From Mycolicibacterium peregrinum (GTDB lineage Bacteria > Actinomycetota > Actinomycetes > Mycobacteriales > Mycobacteriaceae): a stretch of DNA of 64,000 nucleotides. The position numbers were made by a program, and so were the translations under genes. The stretch lies in NCBI RefSeq assembly GCF_001665785.1, contig NZ_LZSO01000023.1, positions 1-64,000 of the forward strand. The letters run 5' to 3'. Numbering within the stretch: position 1 is the first letter of the stretch; each line of letters starts with the position of its first letter. Positions 27,478 through 41,114 of the stretch are shown in pieces. The notes under the pieces are model-generated. The model saw nothing but the letters and a program-made list of their open reading frames with translations. It ran no database searches and was not told where the DNA came from.

Positions 27478-27894
27478 GTGCAGCAAACTCACTGGAGCCC
27501 ACCGGCCGCAGGAGTCGCAGGTTGCGCCATAGCCGGACTAGCGATGGCTATCGCAGCTGTGACCGTAATCACAGACCCGCCCGGACGTGTTCTTGCCGGC
27601 ATAGCTGGGGTGGGATTGCTCACGTTCGCAACATTGTCGTGGCGGGCCCGGCCGAAACTGGCAATCAACCAAGACAGTCTCACCGTCGCCGGCTGGCTGC
27701 GGACCCGGACGTATCGCCGCGATGAGATCCGGAAAATCCGCATCACCGAATTCCGTCGCATCGCCCGCAAGGTCCGCCTCCTCGAGATCGACACAGTCGA
27801 CGACCGGCTGGAGGTCCTCACGCGGTGGGACCTGGGAACAGACCCCCTCGACGTCTTCGACGCGCTCACCCAGGCCGGTTTCTCGGCCGGCTAG
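27478..27894 (+). CDS. PH-domain membrane protein (Rv0010c family)
   Basis: 138 residues. Two short membrane helices (GVAGCAIAGLAMAIAAVTVI and VLAGIAGVGLLTFATLSW) precede a small bacterial pleckstrin-homology-like domain (LAINQDSLTVAGWLRTRTYR, then the EIRKIRITEF region). The arrangement matches Rv0010c between crgA and ppiA. Function unknown. GTG 27478 lacks a strong Shine-Dalgarno sequence (AAGAAC only). It ends 28 bp before a bidirectional terminator. Confidence 0.8.
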   Translation: MQQTHWSPPAAGVAGCAIAGLAMAIAAVTVITDPPGRVLAGIAGVGLLTFATLSWRARPKLAINQDSLTVAGWLRTRTYRRDEIRKIRITEFRRIARKVRLLEIDTVDDRLEVLTRWDLGTDPLDVFDALTQAGFSAG

Positions 27895-27922
27895 GCGCGG
27901 AAATGAAGTACCCCACACAACA

Positions 27923-27952
27923 CGCGACGCCCCCGAGTCCGGGGGCGTCGCG
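27923..27952. terminator. Bidirectional hairpin terminator
   Basis: A 12-bp perfect stem CGCGACGCCCCC (27923-27934) / GGGGGCGTCGCG (27941-27952) with loop GAGTCC lies between the convergent PH-domain gene and ppiA. No U-run; this is the I-shaped type common in mycobacteria. Confidence 0.75.
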
Positions 27953-27978
27953 CATTGGTATGTGCGGGGGAGTGCCCG

Positions 27979-28506
27979 TTATGACACGGTGATCGATTCG
28001 ACGACGACCGGGTCGGTCGGGCGGTCGGAGCGGTCGGTCGGGGTGGAGGCGATCGCATCGACCACCTTCTGCGACTCAGGGTCGACGACCTCACCGAAGA
28101 TGGTGTGGCGCCGGTTCAGGTGCGGCGTCTTGCCGACCGTGATGAAGAACTGTGAGCCGTTGGTGCCCGGCCCGGCGTTGGCCATGGCCAGCAGGTAGGG
28201 CTTGTCGAACTGGAGCTCGGGGTGGAACTCGTCGGCGAACTTGTAGCCCGCGTCGCCACGTCCGGTGCCGGTCGGGTCACCGCCCTGGATCATGAAGCCG
28301 TCGATCACCCGGTGGAAGATGACGCCGTCGTAGAACGGACCGGAGGTGCCGCCCGAGGCGTTCTCGGTGGTGTAGTCCTTGGTGCCCTGCGCCAAGCCGA
28401 CGAAGTTGGCCACGGTCTTGGGAGCGTGGTTTCCGAACAGTGCGATCTTGATGTCGCCGCGGTTGGTGTGCAATGTCGCCGTCGCGGTCTGAATGGGGCT
28501 CGTCAC
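27979..28506 (-). CDS. ppiA: Cyclophilin-type peptidyl-prolyl isomerase
   Basis: A 175-residue cyclophilin covering the whole fold with active-site [29 protein letters not shown] and FGEVV. It catalyses cis-trans isomerisation of X-Pro bonds. No signal peptide, so it should be cytoplasmic. GTG start at 28506. Orthologue of Rv0009 by position; divergent from cwsA. Confidence 0.96.
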   Translation of the reverse strand: MTSPIQTATATLHTNRGDIKIALFGNHAPKTVANFVGLAQGTKDYTTENASGGTSGPFYDGVIFHRVIDGFMIQGGDPTGTGRGDAGYKFADEFHPELQFDKPYLLAMANAGPGTNGSQFFITVGKTPHLNRRHTIFGEVVDPESQKVVDAIASTPTDRSDRPTDPVVVESITVS

Positions 28507-28659
28507 GGCTACTCAGTCTGCCATCCCTGTTCGCGGCGAGGGTCAGATACCCCACCAAGCGCCCCAGACCCGCGCAGAGATGGCAGTCTGGATCTCAGCC
28601 GACAGATGGCCCGCCCGGGTCCGTCGCCAGTGTCCCGCCAGTGCCCAGAAAGGTGCCAG

Positions 28660-29058
28660 ATGACCGCGAACGTCGATACCCGGTTGGCCCCCCGTCAGCG
28701 CCTAGCCCGCGGCTTGAAATACAGCGCGGTCGGTCCGGTCGACGTGACCCGCGGCGTGGTGGGCCTGAGCGCCAACACCGTGTCCGCCGTCGCCGCTGGG
28801 CTGCGCAAGCGCTACGACTCGGGCAAGCTGCGCCGTCAACTCACCGCCGCAGCGGAAGCGGTGGCCGCATTGCCCGAGGTATTCCAGGAGGCGGCTGCAG
28901 CGCCCGAGCCCAAGAGACGTCGCCGCCGGTTGGTGCTCGCCGGGGTAGCCGCGGCCGTCCTCGCCGGTGGGGCCGTGACGTTCTCGATCGTGCGCCGGTC
29001 CACCCGGCCCGAGCCCTCTCCGCTGCCGCCCAGCGTCGAGGTCAATCCGAAACCCTGA
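28660..29058 (+). CDS. cwsA: Cell wall synthesis protein CwsA
   Basis: 132 residues: a helical, basic cytoplasmic region (APRQRLARGLKYSAVGPVDV, then GLRKRYDSGKLRRQLTAAAE), one C-terminal membrane helix (RLVLAGVAAAVLAGGAVTFS) and a short Pro-rich tail. CwsA is a mycobacterial bitopic protein that interacts with CrgA and Wag31 and affects polar growth and division. ATG 28660 with AAAGG upstream is chosen; the frame opens earlier but those starts lie across the ppiA promoter. Confidence 0.92.
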   Translation: MTANVDTRLAPRQRLARGLKYSAVGPVDVTRGVVGLSANTVSAVAAGLRKRYDSGKLRRQLTAAAEAVAALPEVFQEAAAAPEPKRRRRRLVLAGVAAAVLAGGAVTFSIVRRSTRPEPSPLPPSVEVNPKP

Positions 29059-29081
29059 CGCCGTAGCGGCAGCGCGCCCGG

Positions 29082-29720
29082 CTATTCGTTGAACTGCGAC
29101 TCGGCCGGGTCGCACACCTTCCACGCGCCGGATTCCTTGCGCAAGTACAGCGAACCGGAGTGATCGGAGTTCGGTCGCCGGAATTGGACCTGCGCCACAT
29201 CGTCTTTCACCGTGACGTCCGTGACTTCGAACGGCTGGCGGTTGTCCTTCGCCCCCGGACCCGAATCGCCAGGATCGAAGCCGTCGCCGTCGGTGACCAG
29301 GTCATGCTCCTCCTGACAGAGGGTCGCCAGCATCTTGTCCTGATCCTGGGTGTCTATCGCTTCGGCGAATTGGGCAGCGACGGCCGTGATCGCGCCCTTT
29401 TCCCGACTGGCGGACAACGACATCCAACCGCCGACACCACACAGGATCAGTAGCACCGGCACGGCGATCGCCAACGCAATCAACAACTTCGACCTGCGAC
29501 GATCGCCATCGGTCGGTTGCTGTTGATTTCCCGGCCACGATTGTTGATATCCCGGCTGCGAGTATGAGGGCTGACCCGTGCCCGGAAACGAGTAGACCGG
29601 TGGGGGATAGCCCACCGGTTGCCCGTAATCCGTTGGTGGATAAGGTGATTGCGGTGACCCCCAGTCAGGCACGCCAGGGTGGTTCGGGCCACCACCGAAC
29701 GGTGATGTCAGTCCTGTCAT
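29082..29720 (-). CDS. Proline-rich single-pass membrane protein with DUF4878/NTF2-like domain
   Basis: 212 residues: a Pro/Gly/Tyr/Gln-rich cytoplasmic N terminus (about 1-80), one membrane helix (LLIALAIAVPVLLILCGVGG), then an extracytoplasmic domain of about 110 residues (AVAAQFAEAIDTQDQDKMLA, LCQEEHDL, late WKVCDPAES) that resembles the NTF2-like DUF4878 fold of many actinobacterial surface proteins. ATG 29720 is chosen at the start of the recognisable MTGLTSPFGG; in-frame starts upstream run into the neighbouring gene. It is 61 bp downstream of the secreted HNH-like protein on the same strand, so the two may form a pair. Function unknown. Confidence 0.65.
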   Translation of the reverse strand: MTGLTSPFGGGPNHPGVPDWGSPQSPYPPTDYGQPVGYPPPVYSFPGTGQPSYSQPGYQQSWPGNQQQPTDGDRRRSKLLIALAIAVPVLLILCGVGGWMSLSASREKGAITAVAAQFAEAIDTQDQDKMLATLCQEEHDLVTDGDGFDPGDSGPGAKDNRQPFEVTDVTVKDDVAQVQFRRPNSDHSGSLYLRKESGAWKVCDPAESQFNE

Positions 29721-29781
29721 CGGACATCCCATCGGCGAGGGACAAGCCTGCCCACGTGATCGAATTCCATCTCCACCTGAC

Positions 29782-30672
29782 TCATCCTCCGCTGGCCCTG
29801 ACGAGATTGTTGACGACGTCCCGCAGCTGATTGCTGGTCTCGTTCTTGAGCTGCATCTGTTTTCCCGCCCAGCTCGCGTCTGGCTGCGGCAGGAGGCGCA
29901 CGGCACTGCCGGAATCCGCTGCCGCGCTCGCCGTCCACGACTGCCACTGATAGTTCAGTGGCAGTCGCGAGAGGATGTACATCTGATCGGAGGTCAGCTT
30001 CAGAAAACCCGGGAGCTTGATCAGCTCGGCCAGCGAAACGATGTGGCTCGGCGAGACTTTCCCGTCGCCGGCCTGAGTTTCTCCGATTTTCAGTCCGGGA
30101 TAGACCGGATCGGGAGCGCCCGGTCGCGGCGCGGCTGTTCCGGCAAGGCGGACATCCTTGGGAACGTCCTCCGGGCTTCCTCCGCGCAGCGCGTCATACA
30201 GGGGTCGTTCCGGCGCATCTCTCGGCACGACCTCTCGATCTCCCGCACGCGCCGGCTGCGGCTGATAGCCCGTCGGGATGCTCTTCCTCGCAGTGTCGAT
30301 GGCGAGCCGTTGCGCCGCCGTCGGTGTCGCCAGCTGCAGACCCGACGGGTCTTTGGGCGTGACGACGGTGACAACAGCGTCACACGCGTCCAAACGCGGC
30401 ATGAACTCGGTTCGTTCGGCTTCCAGTTGCGCCTTCTCCGCGTTGAACGCGTCGACGGCGGCGTTGTCGTAGGTGTCGATGCTGCCCGTGCGGTTGTTGT
30501 GATCGTCGGCGCGCTGTTTCCACGACGCGAACTGGGCGGCGACGTCGGGGCACATCTGTTGAAAGACATCGGCGGCGGCCACGGGAAGCACAGACCCGAG
30601 GATCATCGGCGACCACAGCAGACCCGATGCGAGTACCGGCGCAATCAACATGCTCACCACTTTGCGGACCAC
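29782..30672 (-). CDS. Secreted protein with HNH-toxin-like C-terminal domain
   Basis: About 296 residues from GTG 30672 (an in-frame TTG at 30714 is possible). A Sec-type signal peptide (RKVVSMLIAPVLASGLLWSP ... VAAAD) leads to a Cys-containing helical region with a coiled-coil-prone segment (FNAEKAQLEAERTEF), a Pro/Arg-rich middle and a C-terminal domain of about 90 residues. That domain reads SHIVSLAELIKLPGFLKL, NYQWQSWTAS and LKNETSNQLRDVV. It resembles, from memory, the His-Asn type nuclease domains at the tips of polymorphic toxins (HIVP ... NLQ-x-L-S-x-x-A-N). The equivalent His and Asn are at about residues 210 and 240. A secreted effector or a degenerate toxin are both possible; the family match is unverified. 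Confidence 0.5.
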   Translation of the reverse strand: MVRKVVSMLIAPVLASGLLWSPMILGSVLPVAAADVFQQMCPDVAAQFASWKQRADDHNNRTGSIDTYDNAAVDAFNAEKAQLEAERTEFMPRLDACDAVVTVVTPKDPSGLQLATPTAAQRLAIDTARKSIPTGYQPQPARAGDREVVPRDAPERPLYDALRGGSPEDVPKDVRLAGTAAPRPGAPDPVYPGLKIGETQAGDGKVSPSHIVSLAELIKLPGFLKLTSDQMYILSRLPLNYQWQSWTASAAADSGSAVRLLPQPDASWAGKQMQLKNETSNQLRDVVNNLVRASGG

Positions 30673-30807
30673 CGCTTGCCCCCCGATTGCCCGACAACTC
30701 GCAGGTACATTCAAGCACGCAGATCAGGGCCGGGCTGTGGGGCCGGGTACGACAAAAGCGGCCCCGGGATGGCTGTCACCGGAACCGCTTCGACTCAACT
30801 TTGATTG

Positions 30808-30880
30808 TGGAGCCTAGGAGATTCGAACTCCTGACATCTGCCTTGCAAAGGCAGCGCTCTACCAACTGAGCTAAGGCCCC
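30808..30880 (-). tRNA. alaT: tRNA-Ala (TGC)
   Basis: A 73-nt tRNA on the minus strand: acceptor GGGGCCT/AGGCTCC, D arm AGCTCAGTTGGTAGAGC, anticodon loop TTTGCAA (TGC), T arm AGGAGTTCGAATCTCCT. CCA is not encoded. Its first ten bases overlap the 3' end of the 40-codon DLW-39-type gene. Confidence 0.96.
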
Positions 30881-30993
30881 TCATTTGGCCGAGGTGGCAC
30901 ATCTGCCAAGTCGTGCCAAACTTCTTCACCGTGTCGTGATCGCCACACGATCACCGCCGCGGCTGCGATGCCGGCCAGAAGCACGAACCGCAT
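30871..30993 (-). CDS. DLW-39 family small membrane protein
   Basis: A 40-residue protein between tRNA-Ile and tRNA-Ala: a hydrophobic N terminus (MRFVLLAGIAAAAVIVW, one membrane helix) then a polar tail with EEVWHDLAD, corresponding to the conserved DLW-type motif of the actinobacterial family that sits at this tRNA locus. ATG 30993 has GAGAGG seven to twelve bases upstream. The stop TAG (30871-30873) lies inside the tRNA-Ala 5' end, so mRNA and tRNA share ten bases; tRNA processing by RNase P would cut the message there. Function unknown. Confidence 0.7.
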   Translation of the reverse strand: MRFVLLAGIAAAAVIVWRSRHGEEVWHDLADVPPRPNEGP

Positions 30994-31033
30994 GGCACAA
31001 CCTCTCGGTGATCACCGGCTACACCGGGTGTCG

Positions 31034-31107
31034 TGGGCCTAGGAGGACTCGAACCTCCGACCTCTTCGTTATCAGCGAAGCGCTCTAACCGCCTGAGCTA
31101 TAGGCCC
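31034..31107 (-). tRNA. ileT: tRNA-Ile (GAT)
   Basis: A 74-nt tRNA on the minus strand: acceptor GGGCCTA/TAGGCCC, D arm GCTCAGGCGGTTAGAGC, anticodon loop CTGATAA (GAT), T arm GGAGGTTCGAGTCCTCC. It lies between the DUF3566 gene and the DLW-39-type gene, the standard mycobacterial gyrA-ileT-alaT order. Confidence 0.96.
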
Positions 31108-31163
31108 GAAAATTGGGATCGACCGAGCGCAGAGATTACCGCACCGGAGTGCAGAGTCCCAAA

Positions 31164-32066
31164 TCAATCCCTGTCGGCCAGCGTGACCTCGACCCCGCCG
31201 ACCAGATCGGTGGTCAGGTTGTAGATGAATGCACCGATGGTCGCCATGGCACACAGCACCACGATGTTCACCAGGCCGACCAGCGCCGCGCCGCCGAAGA
31301 TCGTTCCGCTGGAGACCAATTCGCCTCCTGAGGCGCCGCTGGCGCTGGTGAGGAGGTCGCCGACATTGCTGTTGAGCTTGCTCCACACACCCATGGCGCC
31401 GAGCACCAGGTACAGGAATGCCACCGCGATCATCCACACGAAGAACAGCACCACCGACAACACCAGTGAGACCTTGAGCACAGTCCACGGGTCGACCCGT
31501 CGGATCTGCATGCTGGCCCGGACCGGCCCCTGATGCGTGCCGCGGTTGGCGACCTGGATCCGGGTGGTGGGGCTGTTGCTCGAGCTGCGGGCAGCGGGCG
31601 CCTCACCGGCTGTCTTACGTTGCGGGGTACGCGGTGCGGGCCCTGACAGGTCCGGGATCTCACTCGCGTAGGCCTCGGGCCGCACCTGCTCGGTACGCGT
31701 GGCCGACGGGGCAGGAGGCGCCGGACGGGCGGGCCGGGCCTGCTGCTCGGTGTCCTTGGTCTCCGTGCCGGCGACGAAGCGCTGCAGCCGGGCCTCCACG
31801 CCGGGGGAGTGGGAGCCCGGGGTACGGGCACCTTCCTCACGCGACTCGGGTGCCTGCGGCGGAGTGGTACGGGCGGCAGTGCCCCGCTGCCATGGCGGCG
31901 CCTCCCCGGTCTCGGTGATCTGGCCGCCGGCGGGGCGGGCCTGCGTCCCGGCCGTCTTGCCTGCGGCCGGGGTGGCCTCGGCACCTGCGGCCCCGGTACC
32001 CGAGCCGTTGGAGCTGCCGGACCGGTCGCCCGTTCGCGGGTACCCCGGCTCGTTCGGTGAACTCAC
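31164..32066 (-). CDS. DUF3566 transmembrane protein (Rv0007 family)
   Basis: 300 residues. The first 190 or so are a disordered Gly/Pro/Thr/Arg-rich cytoplasmic region. The C-terminal DUF3566 domain has two to three membrane helices ([40 protein letters not shown]) and ends with the conserved [11 protein letters not shown]. The function is unknown, but the gene follows gyrA in nearly all mycobacteria. GTG start at 32066, 52 bp downstream of the gyrA stop, so it is probably co-transcribed with the gyrase genes. Confidence 0.88.
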   Translation of the reverse strand: MSSPNEPGYPRTGDRSGSSNGSGTGAAGAEATPAAGKTAGTQARPAGGQITETGEAPPWQRGTAARTTPPQAPESREEGARTPGSHSPGVEARLQRFVAGTETKDTEQQARPARPAPPAPSATRTEQVRPEAYASEIPDLSGPAPRTPQRKTAGEAPAARSSSNSPTTRIQVANRGTHQGPVRASMQIRRVDPWTVLKVSLVLSVVLFFVWMIAVAFLYLVLGAMGVWSKLNSNVGDLLTSASGASGGELVSSGTIFGGAALVGLVNIVVLCAMATIGAFIYNLTTDLVGGVEVTLADRD

Positions 32067-32118
32067 CTAACAGCTCCTTAGCTCAGGCCGAGGTCCGGGT
32101 TGGGCCTCGGCGACAGCG

Positions 32119-34623
<2,505 letters not shown>

Positions 34624-34712
34624 GTGTTCCTCGCTCGTCGGCTCGGCTTCTTGCGGTCAAAGGCCATGCGGCGTGAATTACGGTGGCGCGCAGGGCAAGT
34701 GCATCTTCGGGG

Positions 34713-34994
34713 TCACAACGCCGCCGTGTGGTTGTACTCCCACTTTTCGATGCTCGGTCCCAGCTCCGTCAGGAAGGTCGCGACGTGCGGCGTGGTTCCG
34801 TGCGCATCCATGGACTCCCTCGAATCCCAATGTTCGAAGCACAGGAAGAGCGAGGGATCCTCGAGATCGCGATAGAACTCGTAGGTGATGCAGCCCGGTT
34901 CGGCCAATGTGGGATCGACCAGATTCTGCATCGCGGTCGCAGCGCGCTCGGCCGCCGCTGGGGCAACCTTGACCCGGATGAACGCTGTGTGCAT
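34713..34994 (-). CDS. Antibiotic biosynthesis monooxygenase (ABM) domain protein between gyrB and gyrA
   Basis: 93 residues, a single ferredoxin-like ABM domain: MHTAFIRVKVAPAAAERAA, LAEPGCITYEFYRDLEDPS, LFLCFEHWDSRESMDAHG and HVATFLTEL. Members are small dimeric oxidoreductases, heme-degrading enzymes or quinol-type monooxygenases; the substrate cannot be told. It starts at ATG 34994, 12 bp after the gyrB stop, and ends 89 bp before gyrA, all on one strand, so it is likely expressed within the gyrase operon. Its codon use looks like that of its neighbours. Confidence 0.85.
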   Translation of the reverse strand: MHTAFIRVKVAPAAAERAATAMQNLVDPTLAEPGCITYEFYRDLEDPSLFLCFEHWDSRESMDAHGTTPHVATFLTELGPSIEKWEYNHTAAL

Positions 34995-35006
34995 CGTCGT
35001 TTCCGC

Positions 35007-37151
<2,145 letters not shown>

Positions 37152-37253
37152 CTAACTGCGCCGTGCGCGGAATTTCGCGGGTCTCGGTGCCTTCGGACGC
37201 TTCAGAAGATCGCTTTCGGCCGTCTCGACGCTCTCAGCGCAATACCGCCCGGG

Positions 37254-37841
37254 CTAGCCGTAGGTATCGCGGGGACCTCGGCCGGGCACGTGATACCGAC
37301 CTTTCCGCCACGACGGGCCGACCGGGCCCACGATCTTCAAGGAGGTCACCACTCCGTCCCCGACCGCGGCCGCGATCTTGGCCAGCAGCTGGGACTGCAC
37401 CATCCGAAGCTGGGTCGCCCACGCAGTCGACTCCGCCGACACGGTCAACACACCCTCGTTCAAGGCAGTCGGATTCGCATGGTCGGCGATCTGGTCACCC
37501 ACCACGGTCCGCCACCGACCGAATACCGAACCCTCGGCCACCCTCGAGCCCCAGCCACGGACCTTCGCCAGATCCTGGGTCGCGGACCCGAGCAGCTGCG
37601 GATCACGGACATCGGGGCCCGGGCCGGACCAGCTGCGACGCCGACCGGTGTTTCCCGCCGTCCGCCGAACCGGGGTTCTGCGGCCGCGGCCGACATCCTT
37701 ACCTTGACTGCGGGCCGCCCCACGCGCCTCCTCCAGAGTCCGCCGCACCAGGTCCATGCCGCGCATGCGGCTGAGATCCTCGGGAGAAACGGCGGGGGAG
37801 GGGATGGCCGGCTGGTCGGTTTCTGCGGGTTCGTCCGTCAT
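37254..37841 (-). CDS. DUF721 family protein (Rv0004 family)
   Basis: 195 residues. A charged N terminus ([20 protein letters not shown]) is followed by a DciA/DUF721-type domain ([54 protein letters not shown]). DUF721 proteins related to DciA can assist replicative helicase loading, and the position beside recF, dnaN and dnaA fits a replication role; direct function here is inference. ATG 37841 overlaps the recF stop (ATGA, 37838-37841). Confidence 0.88.
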   Translation of the reverse strand: MTDEPAETDQPAIPSPAVSPEDLSRMRGMDLVRRTLEEARGAARSQGKDVGRGRRTPVRRTAGNTGRRRSWSGPGPDVRDPQLLGSATQDLAKVRGWGSRVAEGSVFGRWRTVVGDQIADHANPTALNEGVLTVSAESTAWATQLRMVQSQLLAKIAAAVGDGVVTSLKIVGPVGPSWRKGRYHVPGRGPRDTYG

Positions 37842-38992
37842 GACTGCACCACCGATATCCGCCCCTGGTCCCCTTCGGTCATCCTGATCTCGACGCGGTT
37901 GACCGCCCAGTCCGGCGGGATGTCCTCACCCACCGCCGCGGTGACCAGAACCTGTTCGGCCTCGCCGGCCACCGCGGCCAGCGCCTGCCTTCTCGAGGTG
38001 TCGAGTTCGGCGAAGACATCGTCGAGCAGCAGCACCGGATCGACCCCGTCGGAACGCAACAGCTCGTAGGCGCCCAGCCGCAGAGCCAACGCCATCGACC
38101 ACGACTCACCATGGCTGGCAAAGCCTTTGGCGGGTTGGTCACCCAGCCACAGCTCGAGATCGTCGCGGTGTGGGCCGACCAGACAGACGCCGCGGTCCAA
38201 CTCTGCATCACGCCGGCGGCTCAGCGCGTCCAAGAGCGCCGCCTCGTAGAACTCGACGGACTCGACGCCGGGCGCGTTCGCGATGGCCTCCACCCCGGAG
38301 CGGTACCGGATTGTCGCGGGGCGGCTCGAGGGCGCCAACAATTGATAGGCCTTCTGCACCTCGGGGTGCAGCTGCTCGACCAGCGCGATGCGTGCGGCGG
38401 TCAATGCCGCACCATGGGCCGCCAGGTGCCCGTCCCACACATCGAGGGTGTCCAATACGCTGCGATCACCCCGATAGCGGGCTCCCGCAGCGGTTTTCAA
38501 CAGCGCGGTGCGCTGCCGAACCACCTTGTCGTAGTCGGCACGGACCCCTGCGACGGTCGGTCGGCGGGTGGTCGCCAACTCGTCCAGATAGCGCCGCCGG
38601 TCTCCTGGATCACCACGGACCAGTGCAAGGTCTTCCGGGCTGAACAGCACCGCCCGCAAGACCCCGAGAATTTCGCGCGGGGACCGCACCGGCGACCGGT
38701 TCAACCGGGCCTTGTTCGCCCGGCCATTGGTGATCTCGAGGTCGACCGCGAGTTCCCGGCCTTCGTTGACCACGATGGTCGAGACGATCGCACGTTGCTC
38801 GCCGGCCCGGATCAACGGCGCATCCGAAGCCACCCGGTGGGAACCCAAAGTAGCGCAATACCACAGTGCCTCAACGAGATTCGTCTTACCGAAACCATTC
38901 GGCCCGACGAATACGGTCCGGCCGGGCTCCAGCTCGAGCTCGATCTGTGCCCAGGACCGGTAGTCGGTCAGCCCCAGGTGACGGACATACAT
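37838..38992 (-). CDS. recF: DNA replication and repair protein RecF
   Basis: A 384-residue SMC-like ATPase: N-terminal [14 protein letters not shown], Walker [16 protein letters not shown], an ABC-type signature region and Walker B in [17 protein letters not shown]. It loads RecA at gaps and helps restart forks. It lies 9 bp downstream of gnd, same strand, and overlaps the DUF721 gene by 4 bp. Confidence 0.97.
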   Translation of the reverse strand: MYVRHLGLTDYRSWAQIELELEPGRTVFVGPNGFGKTNLVEALWYCATLGSHRVASDAPLIRAGEQRAIVSTIVVNEGRELAVDLEITNGRANKARLNRSPVRSPREILGVLRAVLFSPEDLALVRGDPGDRRRYLDELATTRRPTVAGVRADYDKVVRQRTALLKTAAGARYRGDRSVLDTLDVWDGHLAAHGAALTAARIALVEQLHPEVQKAYQLLAPSSRPATIRYRSGVEAIANAPGVESVEFYEAALLDALSRRRDAELDRGVCLVGPHRDDLELWLGDQPAKGFASHGESWSMALALRLGAYELLRSDGVDPVLLLDDVFAELDTSRRQALAAVAGEAEQVLVTAAVGEDIPPDWAVNRVEIRMTEGDQGRISVVQS

Positions 38993-39001
38993 CGGAATCG
39001 C

Positions 39002-39895
39002 CTAACCGGACTCACTGATCCGGTGCACAGCATGGCCACCGAACTGGTTGCGCAGCGCCGACACTGCCTTCATGGTGGGGGAGTCCTCTTGCCTCGAGGC
39101 GAACCGGGCGAACAATGACGCGGCGATGACCGGCATCGGAACGCGATGGCTGATGGCCTCTTCCACGGTCCAGCGACCTTCTCCGGAATCCTCGGTGTAT
39201 CCACTGATCGCCGCGAATCCCGGGTCTTCCTTGAGTGCTTTCGCCAGCAGCTGCTGCAGCCACGACCGCACCACCGTGCCATTCGTCCAAGCCTGGATCA
39301 CTGCCTGGGGATCGGTGATCAGCTCCTCGGCCGACAGCAGCTCGTAGCCCTCGGCGTAGGCGTGCATCAGGCCGTATTCGATGCCGTTGTGCACCATCTT
39401 GGCGTAATGACCGGCACCCACGGGACCGGCGTGTACAAAGCCGTCGGCCACATCACCCGCCGGACGCAGCGTGTCGAAGATCGGCATGGCTCGAGCCACG
39501 TCGGTGTCACTGCCACCGACCATCAGCCCGTACCCCTCCTTCAGACCCCAGACGCCGCCTGACACGCCGGCATCGATGAAGTTGATTCCCTTGTCGGCCA
39601 ACAACTTTGCGTGCGGTCCGTCCTCGGTGTACCGCGAGTTTCCGCCGTCGATCACAAGGTCGCCTGCGCCCAGCACATCGGCCAGCTCGACAATCGTCTG
39701 GTGCGTCACCGTGCCCGACGGGACCATCACCCAGACCACCCGCGGCGCCTCGAGCGCGCCGGCCAGATCGGCCAGGCTCGCCACGTCGCTGACCTCCGGA
39801 CGTGGGTCGTAGCCGACCACCTCGTGGCCACCGGTGCGCAGGCGCTCGCGCATGTTGAAGCCCATCTTGCCCAGGCCGACCAACCCCAGTTGCAT
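39002..39895 (-). CDS. gnd: 6-phosphogluconate dehydrogenase (short, Gnd2/GntZ-type)
   Basis: 297 residues. It has a Rossmann nucleotide fold (LGLVGLGKMGFNM), the 6PGDH signature DGGNSRYTEDG and DAGVSGGVWG, and the catalytic-Lys region GAGHYAKMVHNGIEYG. It oxidatively decarboxylates 6-phosphogluconate to ribulose-5-phosphate. At about 300 residues it is the short form (NAD-type in other bacteria), not the 470-residue enzyme. It sits between dnaN and recF, as I recall for M. smegmatis, whereas M. tuberculosis has dnaN-recF directly. ATG 39895 gives MQLGLVGLGKMG. Confidence 0.93.
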   Translation of the reverse strand: MQLGLVGLGKMGFNMRERLRTGGHEVVGYDPRPEVSDVASLADLAGALEAPRVVWVMVPSGTVTHQTIVELADVLGAGDLVIDGGNSRYTEDGPHAKLLADKGINFIDAGVSGGVWGLKEGYGLMVGGSDTDVARAMPIFDTLRPAGDVADGFVHAGPVGAGHYAKMVHNGIEYGLMHAYAEGYELLSAEELITDPQAVIQAWTNGTVVRSWLQQLLAKALKEDPGFAAISGYTEDSGEGRWTVEEAISHRVPMPVIAASLFARFASRQEDSPTMKAVSALRNQFGGHAVHRISESG

Positions 39896-39920
39896 GTGCG
39901 CCCTTTCTCGACCGCGCCGG

Positions 39921-41114
39921 TCAGCCAGGAAGGCGAACCGGCATCAACAGATAGACGTAATCGGTCTTGGCGGCCGGGAACGGGCCCGAACCACCACCGG
40001 TACCACCATCCTCGCTCGTGGGCCGCAACACGGCAGGACGACTCGGCGTGGTGAATCCGAACGTCACCCGGTCCGAATGCAGCGAGCTCAGACCGTCGGT
40101 GAGGTAGGTCGGGTTGAACGCGATGGTCAGCGGGTCGCCCGCGAACTCGACCGGCAGGTCTTCCTCGGCGCGGCCGACGTCGTCGGCGCCGGCCGAGAGC
40201 CGCAGCACGTCATCGCCGAACTCCATGCGGATCTGGGCTCCCCGGTCGGCCACGAGTGCCACGCGCTTGATGGCCTCGGTGAGCTCGGCCACGCCGATGG
40301 TCGCCACCGCGGTGTGCTCGTTCGGCAGCAGCTGACGGAACTTCGGGAACTCCGCATCCAGCAGCCGGGTGGTGCTGCGCTTGCCGTTGCTGCGGATACC
40401 GAGCAGCCCTTCCTTGCCGACCGATTCGCCGGAACCCAGCGACAGATGCACCTGGTTGCCGTCGGTGCCGGCCTTGGCCGCCTCGGCCAGAGTCTTCGCC
40501 GGTACCAGGACCGCCGCCTCGACGTCAGTGGCAGCGGTTTCCCAGGTCAGCTCACGCACGGCCAGCCGGAAGCGGTCGGTAGCAGCCAAAACCACTGATT
40601 CACCGGAGATCTCGACGCGGATACCGGTCAGCATCGGCAACGTGTCGTCACGGCCGGCAGCGACGGCCACCTGACCGATGGCCTCGGCGAACAGGTCGGA
40701 CGACACCACCCCGGTCTCCTCGGGCAGCGTCGGCAGCGCGGGGTAGTCCTCGACTGCCAGGGTCGGCAGGGAGAACCGGGCGCTGCCACAGGTCAGTGCC
40801 ACCCGGGTGCCCTCGACGCTGAGCTCCACCGGCTTGGCCGGTAGCGCCTTGGTGATGTCGGACAGCAACCGTCCGGATACCAAAACGCTTCCAGGAGAAG
40901 CGATCTCGGCACTGACACGCACCTCGGCGGAAACTTCGTAGTCGAAGCCGGAGATGGTCAGGCCGTCATCCGTGCCGGTCAGCAGGACCCCGGCCAGAAC
41001 CGGGATGGTGGGCCGGGTCGGCAGATTGCGGGCCACCCAGGCCACCGCGTCCGCGAAGTCCTCACGCACCACGCGGAACTTCAAGTCGGTCAGCCCAGCC
41101 GTCGTCGTCGCCAC
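39921..41114 (-). CDS. dnaN: DNA polymerase III sliding clamp
   Basis: 397 residues with the three-domain clamp fold ([43 protein letters not shown]) and a C-terminal LLMPVRLPG end typical of the mycobacterial protein, although an extra Gly/Thr-rich loop ([11 protein letters not shown]) precedes it. It tethers polymerase III to DNA. GTG start at 41114; the 613-bp gap to dnaA upstream is the origin region. Confidence 0.98.
   Translation of the reverse strand: MATTTAGLTDLKFRVVREDFADAVAWVARNLPTRPTIPVLAGVLLTGTDDGLTISGFDYEVSAEVRVSAEIASPGSVLVSGRLLSDITKALPAKPVELSVEGTRVALTCGSARFSLPTLAVEDYPALPTLPEETGVVSSDLFAEAIGQVAVAAGRDDTLPMLTGIRVEISGESVVLAATDRFRLAVRELTWETAATDVEAAVLVPAKTLAEAAKAGTDGNQVHLSLGSGESVGKEGLLGIRSNGKRSTTRLLDAEFPKFRQLLPNEHTAVATIGVAELTEAIKRVALVADRGAQIRMEFGDDVLRLSAGADDVGRAEEDLPVEFAGDPLTIAFNPTYLTDGLSSLHSDRVTFGFTTPSRPAVLRPTSEDGGTGGGSGPFPAAKTDYVYLLMPVRLPG

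Noticed and set aside
15400..31107. tRNA genes as integration sites of a genomic island
   Set aside because: No integrase, direct att repeats or compositional break beside tRNA-Leu, tRNA-Ala or tRNA-Ile; the gene order is the conserved core.
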